64,000 bases of DNA from the NCBI RefSeq assembly GCF_900114385.1, contig NZ_FOSW01000002.1, positions 248,001-312,000 on the forward strand. Reading direction: 5' to 3'. Numbering within the stretch: the first letter of the stretch is position 1; every line of letters starts with the position of its first letter. Shown here piece after piece: positions 41,367 to 49,655 of the stretch. The notes under the pieces were generated by a model that was given only the letters and a program-made list of their open reading frames with translations, did no database searches and had not been told where the DNA came from. Position numbers and translations under genes: made by a program. The DNA comes from Geodermatophilus ruber (GTDB lineage: Bacteria; Actinomycetota; Actinomycetes; Mycobacteriales; Geodermatophilaceae).

Positions 41367-42470
41367 TCAGCCGGCGCCGGTGATCGCGTCCACCGCCGTC
41401 TGCGCCTGTTCGCGCAGCGCTGCCGAGATCGGCGCGGAGCCGGCCACCTCGGCCGCGGCCTCCTGGCCGTCCTCGCTGATCACGTACCCCATGAAGGACC
41501 GGACCAGGTCGGCGGTCAGCTGCTCGGCGTACTCGACGCAGCCGATGTGGTAGCTGACCAGCACGATCGGGTACTGCCCCGAGCCGGTCGTGTTGCGGTT
41601 CAGCTCGATGGCGAAGTCGTACTCCCCGCGACCCTCGAGGGTCTTCGAGTTCTCGACGACGGCCGCGGCGGCCTCCGACGTCGGCAGCACGAACTCCTCG
41701 CCGACGCCGATGGCCGCCACGCCGAGGTCCCTGGCCTGGCTGAGGTCGGCGTAGCCGATGGTGCCGTTGCCTGCGGCGACCGCGGCGACCACGCCGGAGT
41801 TGCCCTGCGCGGCCTCGCCGCCCTCCCGCGGCCAGTCGCCGTCGGGTTCGTGCGGCCACGCCTCGCTGCCGGCGGCGGCCAGGTACTCGGTGAAGTTCTC
41901 CGTTGTCCCGGACTCGTCGCTGCGGTTGACAGGGGTGATGGCCACGGCCGGCAGGTCCACGCCCGGGTTGTCGGCGGCCACCGCGGGGTCGTTCCAGACG
42001 GTGATCTGCTGGTCGAAGACGCGGGCCAGCGTCTCGGGGGAGAGGTGCAGCTCGTCGACGCCGTCCAGGTTGTAGACGACGGCGATCGGCGAGATGTAGT
42101 TCGGCAGCTCGAAGACCCCGGCCGGCCCGCACCGCTCGGTGGCCTGCGCGAGCTCCTCCTCGTCGAGCGCGGCATCGGAGCCGGCGAAGGCGATGCCGCC
42201 GGCGAGGAACTGCTCGCGTCCGCCCCCGGAGCCGACCGGGTCGTAGCTGAGGCTCACCCCCGGCTGGGCGCCGGCGTAGCCGGCCTGCCACCCCTGCATG
42301 GCCGCCTGCTGGCTGCTCGCGCCGGCCCCCACGAGGTCGCCGGCGAGCTGCTCGCCGGCGGTACCACCCTGGATCCGTTCGTTCGGCGGCACATAGGTCG
42401 CCACCACCGCGGCTGCGCCGGCCACGACGACGGCACCGGCCGCGGCGGCCACCTTTCTCCGGGCAGTCAC
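41367..42470 (-). CDS. pstS: Phosphate-binding protein, PstS-like
   Basis: A 367-residue periplasmic-type binding protein. Landmarks are LVGAGASSQQAAMQGW, DPVGSGGGREQFLAG, FAGSDAALDEEE, PVNRSDESGTTENFTEYL (the phosphate-loop region) and GNGTIGYADLSQA. The N-terminus is a hydrophobic export signal (KVAAAAGAVVVAGAAAVVAT) without a lipobox cysteine, unusual because actinobacterial PstS is normally a lipoprotein; it may be secreted or kept as an N-terminal anchor. No pstC, pstA or pstB is adjacent, so it depends on permeases elsewhere or has a specialised role. Confidence 0.88.
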   Translation of the reverse strand: MTARRKVAAAAGAVVVAGAAAVVATYVPPNERIQGGTAGEQLAGDLVGAGASSQQAAMQGWQAGYAGAQPGVSLSYDPVGSGGGREQFLAGGIAFAGSDAALDEEELAQATERCGPAGVFELPNYISPIAVVYNLDGVDELHLSPETLARVFDQQITVWNDPAVAADNPGVDLPAVAITPVNRSDESGTTENFTEYLAAAGSEAWPHEPDGDWPREGGEAAQGNSGVVAAVAAGNGTIGYADLSQARDLGVAAIGVGEEFVLPTSEAAAAVVENSKTLEGRGEYDFAIELNRNTTGSGQYPIVLVSYHIGCVEYAEQLTADLVRSFMGYVISEDGQEAAAEVAGSAPISAALREQAQTAVDAITGAG

Positions 42471-42900
42471 ACGCGCCTTCCGTGGTCGGACCCGGCCTGA
42501 GCCGCCGGGCAGGATCGCTCCGTCGACCCTAGGGCCGGCCCGCCACGGGGGCGCGGCCGGGGCGGGCGCCTGCCCCGGAGGGCCACCGGATGTCGCCTCA
42601 GGGTGTTACGGATCTCTTCCGGACGGATTGTCACCAACCTCCGGTGTGTGCGGGGCGGTGGATACAAGGTGTGTCGTAGGTAGGGGACCGGTGTGTGCAG
42701 GTCGGCGGCGGGTCCGGCGCGCGACGCCGGCGATCGACCGGCCTCACCAGCTGCACCGGTGCAATGACGCCCCGTAGTGGAGGGGTGGCTCTATGCGCAA
42801 GAAGACTCGCGGAGCGTGTTATCCGATCGTGACTCAAGACCCTGTTCCGTAGTAGTTTTCGAGTGGTTCTGCCGGGCTCTGCTCCTCGACAACCGAGGAG
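42471..42900. promoter_or_regulatory. Divergent intergenic region between pstS and the M23 gene
   Basis: 430 bp holding the pstS promoter and the promoter of the riboswitch-controlled peptidase. AT-rich words CCGTAGTAGTTTTCGAG near 42848 could belong to the latter promoter. No gene is supportable. Confidence 0.4.
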
Positions 42901-43055
42901 CCTCGGCCGGATCCCGCCGAACCGCCGACGCCCCTGGGTCGAGGCGGACCGGGGACCCACCGTTTTCCTGGGGTGAGTCCTGCCTGCGCTCCTCCGGGTG
43001 CAGGCAGGTAGGGCGCCGTCCGGCCCGAACCCGTCAGCTAACTCGGTAGGCGGTC
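42901..43055 (+). ncRNA. Cyclic di-AMP riboswitch (ydaO-yuaA type)
   Basis: The leader shows the conserved blocks of this class in order: GGATCCCGCCGAACC near 42910, CGGGGACCCAC near 42950, GGGGTGAGTCCTGCC near 42970, GGCAGGTAGGGC near 43005, and the 3' hallmark CCCGAACCCGTCAGCTAA then CTCGGTAGGCGG (43024-43053). A strong hairpin (TGCCTGCGCTCC...GGGTGCAGGCA) lies between. It directly precedes a secreted M23 peptidase, a common target of c-di-AMP control in actinobacteria. c-di-AMP binding generally turns such riboswitches off, linking cell-wall hydrolysis to osmotic state. Confidence 0.88.
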
Positions 43056-43078
43056 GCGAGGATGGGAGAACAGTCGCG

Positions 43079-44326
43079 TTGGCGACCCTGCACCGCCGGA
43101 ACCACCTGCACACCCGTACGACGAAGCGCCCCGGTCGCCTGAGCGCACCCCGCCGCACGCTGGTCGCCGCCGTGGCCGCGGCCGGTCTCCTGGCCGGCGC
43201 GCCCGCCGCGGCCGCCGCGCCCGGCACCCCGGCCGCTCCGGCCTCCGCCGCCTCGGAGCAGCAGCGGCTCGCCGCCGAGGTCACCCGCATCCAGGACCTG
43301 GTCAAGAAGGCCGAAGAGCAGCTCCAGCGGATGACCGTGGAGGCCGAGGCGGCCGCCGACGCCGCGCTGGTCGCCCGCGCCGAGCTCGCGACCGCTCAGG
43401 CCGAGGCCGAGCGCACCGCCGCCGAGCTCGCCACCGCCCAGGCCGACGTCGCCCGCGCCGAGAAGGACATCGCCGCGCTGGGGCGGGAGGTCTACATGGG
43501 CGGTGACGAGGGGTACGGCGACATCGAGCTGCTGCTCGACGCCCGGAGCCCGACGCAGCTGCTGGAGCGGGCCGCGACCATGGAGGTCATCGGGGACCAC
43601 CGTGCCGAGCGGCTCAGCGCGTTCCTCTCCGTCGAGCAGCGGGTGGAGGAGGCCGACCGCGCCGCGCGGGACGCCGTCGTCCGGCTCGACGAGTCCGCGC
43701 GCGCTGCCGACGAGGCCGAGGCCGCCGCCAACGCCCACCTCGCCGCGGCCCAGGCCGAGTTCGACGCCCGCGCCGCGGAGAAGGCCGACCTCGAGGAGCA
43801 GCTCCGGCAGGCGGGCGAGCGCATGCTGGCCGCCCAGGGCGTCGCCGACGCCCAGGCCGCCTGGCAGCGGCAGGCCCAGCAGGCCGAGCAGGCCGAGCGG
43901 CCCGCGGTGGCCACCCTGCAGGGCTCCGCCGGCAAGCTCGCGGACGGCCGGGTCAGCTCCTGCTACGGCCCTCGCTGGGGCACCATGCACAGCGGCGTCG
44001 ACATCGCCGCCCCCATCGGCACGCCGATCCACGTCCCCGCCGACGGCGTGGTCCTGCAGTCCGGCCCGGCCAGCGGCTTCGGCCTCGCCGTCGCCGTGCA
44101 GCACGCAGACGGGCAGATCACCCTCTACGGGCACGTCAACCAGTCCTTCGTCGGCGCCGGCGACGTCGTCACGGCTGGTCAGCAGATCGCCGAGGTCGGC
44201 AATCGCGGTCAGTCCACCGGACCGCACCTGCACTTCGAGGTGCACCAGGGGGGCCTGTACAAGAACCGCGTGAACCCGGTGCCGTGGCTCACCGAGCACG
44301 GCATCTCGCTCGGGGGCGCCTGCTGA
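43079..44326 (+). CDS. Secreted M23-family (LytM) peptidoglycan endopeptidase
   Basis: A 415-residue exported protein. After a basic N-terminus and hydrophobic signal (TLVAAVAAAGLLAGAP) come two Ala/Glu-rich coiled coils (about 60-120 and 165-255), then a LytM domain with zinc ligands in HSGVD (His304, Asp308) and GPHLHFEV (His385, with catalytic His383). This is the layout of RipA/NlpD-EnvC-type wall hydrolases or activators. TTG 43079 is the only plausible in-frame start near the GGGAG; a more 5' in-frame start would sit inside the riboswitch. The active-site residues are intact, so it should cleave peptide crosslinks. Confidence 0.87.
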   Translation: MATLHRRNHLHTRTTKRPGRLSAPRRTLVAAVAAAGLLAGAPAAAAAPGTPAAPASAASEQQRLAAEVTRIQDLVKKAEEQLQRMTVEAEAAADAALVARAELATAQAEAERTAAELATAQADVARAEKDIAALGREVYMGGDEGYGDIELLLDARSPTQLLERAATMEVIGDHRAERLSAFLSVEQRVEEADRAARDAVVRLDESARAADEAEAAANAHLAAAQAEFDARAAEKADLEEQLRQAGERMLAAQGVADAQAAWQRQAQQAEQAERPAVATLQGSAGKLADGRVSSCYGPRWGTMHSGVDIAAPIGTPIHVPADGVVLQSGPASGFGLAVAVQHADGQITLYGHVNQSFVGAGDVVTAGQQIAEVGNRGQSTGPHLHFEVHQGGLYKNRVNPVPWLTEHGISLGGAC

Positions 44327-44340
44327 GCAGACCCGCTCAG
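44323..44340. terminator. Short hairpin between convergent genes
   Basis: CTGAGC and GCTCAG with a 6-nt loop span the stop codons of the M23 gene and the convergent downstream gene. The stem is only 6 bp with no T-run, so it is a weak terminator candidate. Confidence 0.35.
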
Positions 44341-45230
44341 CGCCGGCCGCGCAGGCGGCCGAGCACGCCGCCCGCGCTGCCCAGGGTCCGGGCGGCGAGC
44401 TGGAGGATCGGTCCACCGGGGATTCCTGGGGCGACCTGCACGATCGGGGCCAGGGTGAGCAGCCCACCCAGCTCGTGCACCTTCAGCCGCCGCCGGGCCA
44501 GCGCGGCCACCGGGTTGATCCGACCCGACGCCGCCTCCAGCAGCACGTCGGCCGGTCCCTCCACGGCGGTCCCGGCCGGGCGCCCGGGCGGGGTCGGGCG
44601 CACCGTCCACCCCTCACCGTCCGCGGCGAAGGCCCAGCCGCCGTCCGGCGTCGCGAGGGTCGCGCCCCCCGCGATGCCGCAGGACGCCGCCAGCGCGCCG
44701 GTCACGTCGGCCAGGGCGGCCAGGCCGGACCGGAGCACCGGAGCGGGCGCCGGGGGCGCGCCGCTGTCGGCCAGGTCCAGCCCGTGGACGGCCAGCTCGT
44801 AGGCCTGCCCCAGGACGGCGCTCAGCAGCGGTAGCCGGCCGACGACGGTCACGGCCGGGGCAGTGTCCAGCTCTACCGGTTCCTCCGTCAGGTACCGCGC
44901 GGTGGTGTCCCGGCCGCGCCGCAGCCCGGCCAGGACCTCCTCGCGGGAGGCGTCGCGGTGGGCGGCGATCACGCGCGCGTTGACCGCGTCGACGTCCGGC
45001 GGGGTGCCGGTTCCGCCGGTGCGGGCCGAGGCGATCAGGGCGGCCAGAGCGGTGTTCTCCTCCCAGCAGCCCAGGTGCAGGCAGATCTCCTTGATCCGCC
45101 AGCCGGGCAGCCGCGTGGGCCGGTCCAGGTCCACCGACTCGGCCTGCCCGAGGAAGGCCTCCCACGCGTCGAGCACCATCGGGCCCACCACGTCACGCCC
45201 GGCGTCGGCCATCCCCCGCGAACGCGTCAT
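44337..45230 (-). CDS. Maleylpyruvate isomerase/DinB-type mycothiol-dependent family protein
   Basis: A 297-residue protein of the actinobacterial TIGR03083-like family. The N-terminal DinB-fold helix bundle has LPGWRIKEICLHLGCWEENT, with His in the position of the metal ligand, and AYELAVHGLDLADS carries a further His and Asp. The C-terminal part resembles an SCP2-like or MDMPI C-terminal domain (VLLEAASGRINPVAALA). Family members include mycothiol-dependent maleylpyruvate isomerase, but most have unknown substrates. Start ATG 45230 (alternatives at 45212); no strong ribosome-binding site. Confidence 0.78.
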   Translation of the reverse strand: MTRSRGMADAGRDVVGPMVLDAWEAFLGQAESVDLDRPTRLPGWRIKEICLHLGCWEENTALAALIASARTGGTGTPPDVDAVNARVIAAHRDASREEVLAGLRRGRDTTARYLTEEPVELDTAPAVTVVGRLPLLSAVLGQAYELAVHGLDLADSGAPPAPAPVLRSGLAALADVTGALAASCGIAGGATLATPDGGWAFAADGEGWTVRPTPPGRPAGTAVEGPADVLLEAASGRINPVAALARRRLKVHELGGLLTLAPIVQVAPGIPGGPILQLAARTLGSAGGVLGRLRGRR

Positions 45231-45333
45231 GGAGCCGGCCCTACCCCGGCCCCCGCGCCGCCAGGCGTGACCCGGATCGCATCGCGTGCGGCCGCGTCTT
45301 GTCCCCGGCGGCTCGGCTGCCGAACCTGGTCGC

Positions 45334-45591
45334 ATGACACGGAGCGGGACGGCGCAGGGCACGGTGATCCGCTGGGACGACGCGCGCAACGGGGCCATCG
45401 TCGAGGCCTACGACCTGCCCGGCGGGTGCTGGGTGCCGGCCGCCGTCGTCCACGGCGAGGGCAGTGCGGCCCTGCGGGCGGGGCAGATCGTCGAGGTGGA
45501 GTGGCTCGAGGAAGCGGGGGCCGAGGGGTTGCCCTTCCGCGCGACCCGGGTCGTGCCGCGGGAGGACCTGCAGGCCACGCTGGGCGGCTGA
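45334..45591 (+). CDS. Cold-shock-domain-like small protein
   Basis: An 85-residue protein with GTVIRWDDARNGAIVEAY followed by PGGCWVPAAVVHGEGSAAL and RAGQIVEVEWLEEAGAEG. The order GTV-x-W, a short strand, W/F-V-x-x-x-x-V and L-x-x-G-Q-x-V-E matches the five-strand cold-shock OB fold. The RNP1 (GFGFI) and RNP2 (VFVH) aromatic residues are largely replaced. It may bind nucleic acid weakly or differently from CspA. It is divergent from the maleylpyruvate-isomerase-like gene; function uncertain. Confidence 0.7.
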   Translation: MTRSGTAQGTVIRWDDARNGAIVEAYDLPGGCWVPAAVVHGEGSAALRAGQIVEVEWLEEAGAEGLPFRATRVVPREDLQATLGG

Positions 45592-45942
45592 CCGGCCGGT
45601 CGTCGGCTACCCTGTGTGACGGCCTGTCCCGGCGGGCGAGCGTGCGCGACGGCGCCCCGCAGCTCTCCGTGGGCGGCCGGACGACGGGTCGCGGGCGCGG
45701 CCCACGCCGGGTTGGACGACGGTCCCGTCGCCGTGGTATAGGCCGCTGACCAGCGCATAGTGGTCAGTTTCGTGACCTTCAGTCACATGTGACCCAACCG
45801 CCCCATCCGCACTGGCGCGAAGGGGGGACCATCGTGCACACTGTTCCCGGGACCCCTGGTCCGAAACCGTTGAACACGCCCTGTCACCGAATCGATCGTC
45901 CGTTGGGGAAGACGAGACCGATCGAGTCGATGGAGGTGCCTC
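45592..45942. promoter_or_regulatory. Promoter region of the DUF3145 gene
   Basis: 351 bp without a supportable gene. It contains a perfect 12-bp palindrome GTCACATGTGAC at 45782-45793 and an AT-containing TGGTATAGG near 45733. Both suggest regulated transcription of the downstream DUF3145 gene. Confidence 0.45.
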
Positions 45943-46443
45943 GTGCAGCGACGGTCTACCCAGGGTGTCGTCTTCGTGCATGCCTGCCCGAAGGCGCTCT
46001 GCCAGCACGTCGAGTGGGCGCTCGAACGCGTCGTCGGCGCGCCGGTCTCCCTGTCGTGGGCCGACCAGCCCGCGGCGCACGGTTCCTACCGTGCCGAGGT
46101 CGCCTGGACCGGTGCTCCCGGGACGGGCGCCAAGCTCGTTGCTGCGCTGCGCGCGTGGCCGATGCTGCGCTTCGAGGTCACCGAGGAAGCCAGCCACGGC
46201 AACGATGGCGAGCGCATGTCCTACGTGCCCGGGCACGGTGTCTACCGCGCCCCCACGAGCGCCAACGGGGATCTCATCGTCACCGAGCAGCAGCTCCGCC
46301 ACCTCGCCGCCACCGCGACCTCCATCGAGGCGTTCCGGCACGGGGTGGACGAGCTCCTCGGCGCGGCCTGGGACGCCGACCTGGAGGTCTACCGCCACGC
46401 AGGTGACGGCAGCCCGATCACCTGGCTGCACCAGGTCGTCTAG
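45943..46443 (+). CDS. DUF3145 family protein
   Basis: A 166-residue protein of the actinobacterial DUF3145 family, starting STQGVVFVHACPKALCQHVE and containing FEVTEEASHGNDGERM. Function is unknown. It is regularly found near the FAS-II/acyl-CoA carboxylase locus in actinobacteria, as here, convergent with accD. That suggests a link to lipid metabolism or cell-envelope growth. The start is a GTG preceded by GGAGG. No catalytic motif is recognisable; conserved Cys and His residues near the N-terminus (HACPKALCQH) might bind metal. Confidence 0.9.
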   Translation: MQRRSTQGVVFVHACPKALCQHVEWALERVVGAPVSLSWADQPAAHGSYRAEVAWTGAPGTGAKLVAALRAWPMLRFEVTEEASHGNDGERMSYVPGHGVYRAPTSANGDLIVTEQQLRHLAATATSIEAFRHGVDELLGAAWDADLEVYRHAGDGSPITWLHQVV

Positions 46444-46499
46444 ATCCTCCGGCCACGCCAGGCCGGGGCGTCGCCCGCCCTCGTCGTAGGCTGAAGCCG

Positions 46500-46542
46500 G
46501 TCGTCCGGACGCCGTCGGGGAAGCGGCGTCCGGACGACTTTT
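46500..46542 (+). terminator. Rho-independent terminator after DUF3145
   Basis: Perfect 14-bp stem (GTCGTCCGGACGCC with GGCGTCCGGACGAC), 11-nt loop and a TTTTC tail, 57 bp after the stop codon. It is the most canonical intrinsic terminator in the window. Confidence 0.88.
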
Positions 46543-46621
46543 CTCGTGGTGACGTACTGGAGCGGCCCCGCGTAGGGACCCGCCGCGAGCGTGCGAGCGG
46601 TGGGGGGCGCGGGGTCCTTTC

Positions 46622-48034
46622 TCAGAGCGGGATGTTGCCGTGCGCCCCGCGGCCGGGCGGCGCCGCGGCGAGGGCCGCCACCAGCCGGCGCTTGGTCCGC
46701 GACGGCTCCACCACCTCGTCGACCACGCCGATCTCCAGCGCCCTGTTCACACCGCCGGCGATCCGCTCGTGCTCGGCGGCCAGCTGCGCGTGCAGCGCCT
46801 CGCGCTCCCCGGGCGGGACGGCGGCCAGCTTCTTGCGGTGCAGGATGCCCACCGCCGCCTTGGCCCCCATGACGGCGACCTCGGCACCCGGCCAGGCGAA
46901 CACCGCCGTCGCCCCCAGCGAGCGGGAGTTCATCGCGATGTAGGCGCCCCCGTACGACTTGCGGGTCACCAGCGTCACCCGGGGGACGACCGCCTCGGCG
47001 AAGGCGTGCAGCAGCTTGGCCCCGCGGCGCACCACGCCGTCCCACTCCTGGCCCACGCCGGGCAGGTAGCCGGGGACGTCGACCAGCACGACCAGCGGAA
47101 CGCCGAACGCGTCGCACATCCGCACGAAGCGGGCGGCCTTCTCGGCCGAGGCGGAGTCCAGGCAGCCGCCCAGCCGCAGCGGGTTGTTGGCGATCACGCC
47201 GACGGTGCGCCCGGCGATCCGGCCCAGGGTGGTGACGATGTTCGGCGCGAACCGCGGGTGCAGTTCGAGCCCCGGCCCGTCGAGGACGGCGGCGATCAGC
47301 GGCTTGACGTCGTAGGCGCGCTGCGGCTGCTCGGGCAGCAGGGCGCGCAGGTCGACGTCGGCCTCGTCCTCGGCCGGGGCGAAGGCGCCCTGGGCGGCGA
47401 GCAGGTCGACGGTCGTCCGCGCGGTCTCCAGGGCCTCCTGCTCGGAGTCGGTGACCACGTGGACGACGCCGCTGCGCCGGCCGTGGGTGTCCGGTCCGCC
47501 CAGCTTCTCCTGGTCGACGTCCTCGCCGGTGACCGACCGGACGACGTCGGGGCCGGTGACGAACACCCGACCGGCCGGTCCCATGATCACCAGGTCGGTG
47601 AGCGCGGGGCCGTACGCGGCACCACCGGCGGCCGGGCCGAGCACCACGGAGATCTGCGGCACCCGCCCCGAGGCGCGGACCATCGCCTCGAACACCTCGC
47701 CGACCGCGTGCAGCGCCGTGACGCCCTCGGCCAGCCGGGCGCCGCCGGAGTGCCAGATGCCCACGACCGGCACCCGCTCGCGCAGCGCGGTGTCGATGGC
47801 GTCGACGATGTGCCGGCAGCCGTCGAGCCCCATGGCGCCGCCCATCACGGTGGCGTCGGTGCAGAACGCGACCGCCGGGCTGCCCGACACCGTGCCGCGG
47901 GCCGCCACGACCCCCGAGGAGTCGCGCGGCAGCAGCAGGGACATCGAGTCCGCGTCGAAGAACCGCTGCAGGCGGTCCTCGGGGTCGCGCGGGTCGGAGC
48001 TGACGGGAGCGGGTGCGGCGTGGACGGTTGTCAC
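46622..48034 (-). CDS. accD: Acyl-CoA carboxylase carboxyltransferase (beta) subunit, AccD6-like
   Basis: A 470-residue carboxyltransferase with N- and C-terminal crotonase-like halves. VVGIWHSGGARLAEG and GPAAGGAAYGPAL form the first oxyanion site; GYLPGVGQEWDGVVRRGAKL and KSYGGAYIAMNSR form the second. It transfers carboxyl from biotin to acetyl- or propionyl-CoA to give (methyl)malonyl-CoA. It is the last gene of the fabD-fabH-acpP-fabF-accD operon, matching accD6 in mycobacteria, and supplies malonyl-CoA to FabD. A biotinylated alpha subunit must come from elsewhere. It begins 14 bp after fabF. Confidence 0.93.
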   Translation of the reverse strand: MTTVHAAPAPVSSDPRDPEDRLQRFFDADSMSLLLPRDSSGVVAARGTVSGSPAVAFCTDATVMGGAMGLDGCRHIVDAIDTALRERVPVVGIWHSGGARLAEGVTALHAVGEVFEAMVRASGRVPQISVVLGPAAGGAAYGPALTDLVIMGPAGRVFVTGPDVVRSVTGEDVDQEKLGGPDTHGRRSGVVHVVTDSEQEALETARTTVDLLAAQGAFAPAEDEADVDLRALLPEQPQRAYDVKPLIAAVLDGPGLELHPRFAPNIVTTLGRIAGRTVGVIANNPLRLGGCLDSASAEKAARFVRMCDAFGVPLVVLVDVPGYLPGVGQEWDGVVRRGAKLLHAFAEAVVPRVTLVTRKSYGGAYIAMNSRSLGATAVFAWPGAEVAVMGAKAAVGILHRKKLAAVPPGEREALHAQLAAEHERIAGGVNRALEIGVVDEVVEPSRTKRRLVAALAAAPPGRGAHGNIPL

Positions 48035-48048
48035 GGGCCCTCCGGACC

Positions 48049-49290
48049 TCAGGCGGTGGTGAACACCAGCGCGATGTTGTGGCCGCCGAAGCCGAAGGAG
48101 TCGTTGACCGCGGCGGTGAGCGAGGTGCGCCGCGGCTCGCGGCGCACGATGTCGAGGGCCTGGACGGCCGCGTCGTCGTCCGGGTCGTCGAGGTTGGCCG
48201 TCGCCGGCACGATCTGCTCGCGCAGGGCGAGCACGGTGAAGATCGACTCCAGCGCACCGGCCGCGCCGAGCAGGTGCCCGGTCTGGCTCTTGGTGGCCGT
48301 GACCAGCGCGTGCTCACCGATCGTGTTGCGGATCGCCGCGGCCTCGGCGGTGTCACCGACCGGGGTCGAGGTGGCGTGCGCGTTGACGTGGCCGATGTCG
48401 GCGGGGGTGAGGCCGGCGTCGCGCAGCGCCGCGGCGATCGCCCGGCCGGCGCCCTCGCCCTCCGGGTGCGGGGCCACCAGGTCGTAGCCGTCGGCGGTGC
48501 CACCGGCCCCGGCCAGCCGGGCGTGCACGCGGGCGCCGCGGGCCTTCGCCGCGTCGGCGCGCTCGAGCACCAGGGCGGCCGCGCCCTCGCCGAGGACGAA
48601 GCCGTCGCGGGCCTTGTCGAACGGGCGGGAGGCGCGCTCGGGCTCGTCGTTGCGGGTGCTCATCGCCCGCATCGAGGCGAAGCCGGCCATGGGCAGCGGG
48701 TGCACGCAGGCCTCGGCGCCGCCCACCAGGACGACGTCGGCGCGGTCGAAGCGCAGCAGGTCCAGCCCCCAGCGGATCGCCTCGGCGCCGGACGCGCAGG
48801 CGCTGACCGGGGCGTGCACGCCGCCCTTGGCGCCGATGGCCAGGCCGACCGCGGCGGCTGGGCCGTTGGGCATCAGCATCGGGATGGTGAAGGGGGAGAC
48901 CCGCTTGGGCCCCTTCTCCTCCAGGACGTCGTCCTGGCCGAGCAGGGTCAGCGCGCCGCCGATGCCGGTGCCGAAGACGACGGCGATCCGCTCCGGGGCG
49001 ACCCCGGAGTCGGCGACGCCGGACTCCCGCCACGCCTCCTCGGCGGCGACCACGGCGACCTGCTGGCTGCGGTCGAGCCGGCGGGCGCGGACGCGGTCGA
49101 GCTTCTCGGCCGGGTCGTCGGTCAGCCGGGCGACGAGCTGGGCCGGGAAGTCCTTGATCCAGTCGTCGGTGATCCGGCTGACCCCCGACCGCCCGGCCAG
49201 CAGTGCGTCCCACGTGCTGGCGACGTCGCCACCGAGCGGTGTGGTGGCACCGAGGCCGGTGACGACGACGTCGCCGTTCGACGTGCTCAT
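48049..49290 (-). CDS. fabF: 3-oxoacyl-ACP synthase II (FabF/KasA type)
   Basis: A 413-residue condensing enzyme with the catalytic triad Cys165 (VSACASGAEA), His305 (NAHATSTPVGD) and His339 (KSQTGHLLGAAG). It elongates acyl-ACP with malonyl-ACP in FAS-II. Only one KAS II gene is present here, unlike the kasA-kasB pair of mycobacteria, suggesting normal-length fatty acids rather than mycolic-acid precursors. The start ATG at 49290 has AGGAGGAAT upstream. Located 50 bp after acpP in the operon. Confidence 0.95.
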   Translation of the reverse strand: MSTSNGDVVVTGLGATTPLGGDVASTWDALLAGRSGVSRITDDWIKDFPAQLVARLTDDPAEKLDRVRARRLDRSQQVAVVAAEEAWRESGVADSGVAPERIAVVFGTGIGGALTLLGQDDVLEEKGPKRVSPFTIPMLMPNGPAAAVGLAIGAKGGVHAPVSACASGAEAIRWGLDLLRFDRADVVLVGGAEACVHPLPMAGFASMRAMSTRNDEPERASRPFDKARDGFVLGEGAAALVLERADAAKARGARVHARLAGAGGTADGYDLVAPHPEGEGAGRAIAAALRDAGLTPADIGHVNAHATSTPVGDTAEAAAIRNTIGEHALVTATKSQTGHLLGAAGALESIFTVLALREQIVPATANLDDPDDDAAVQALDIVRREPRRTSLTAAVNDSFGFGGHNIALVFTTA

Positions 49291-49340
49291 GACGATTCCT
49301 CCTGGGACGTGCGGCCGGGGGCCGGGCAGCCGGGTGTGAG

Positions 49341-49580
49341 TCAGCCCTGGTTCTTCTGGATGTAGCTGATGGCGTCGCCGACGGTCTTGATGTTGCCGAG
49401 CTCGTCGTCGGGGATCGCGACGCCGAACTTGTCCTCGACGGCGGTGGCGATCTCGACCATCGACAGCGAGTCGACGTCGAGGTCCTCCGTGAACGACTTC
49501 TCCGGAGTGGCGTCGGCGGGGGCGACCCCGGCGACCTCCTCCAGGATCTCGGCCAGACCGGTCTGGATGTCCTGGCTCAC
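49341..49580 (-). CDS. acpP: Acyl carrier protein
   Basis: A 79-residue acidic ACP with the phosphopantetheine-attachment motif DVDSLS (Ser38) and the helix EIATAVEDKFGVAIPDDEL. The N-terminal half (AEILEEVAGVAPADATPEKS) is characteristic of actinobacterial meromycolate-type ACPs. It carries growing acyl chains between FabD, FabH and FabF. It sits between fabH and fabF, with gaps of 75 and 50 bp. Confidence 0.95.
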   Translation of the reverse strand: MSQDIQTGLAEILEEVAGVAPADATPEKSFTEDLDVDSLSMVEIATAVEDKFGVAIPDDELGNIKTVGDAISYIQKNQG

Positions 49581-49655
49581 GCGGGTCCTCTCTCTCGGGT
49601 GGGCGGGGGATCCCGCCGTCGGGCCCCTGTGGCCCGGGGGACTGGGGAGTGCCCG

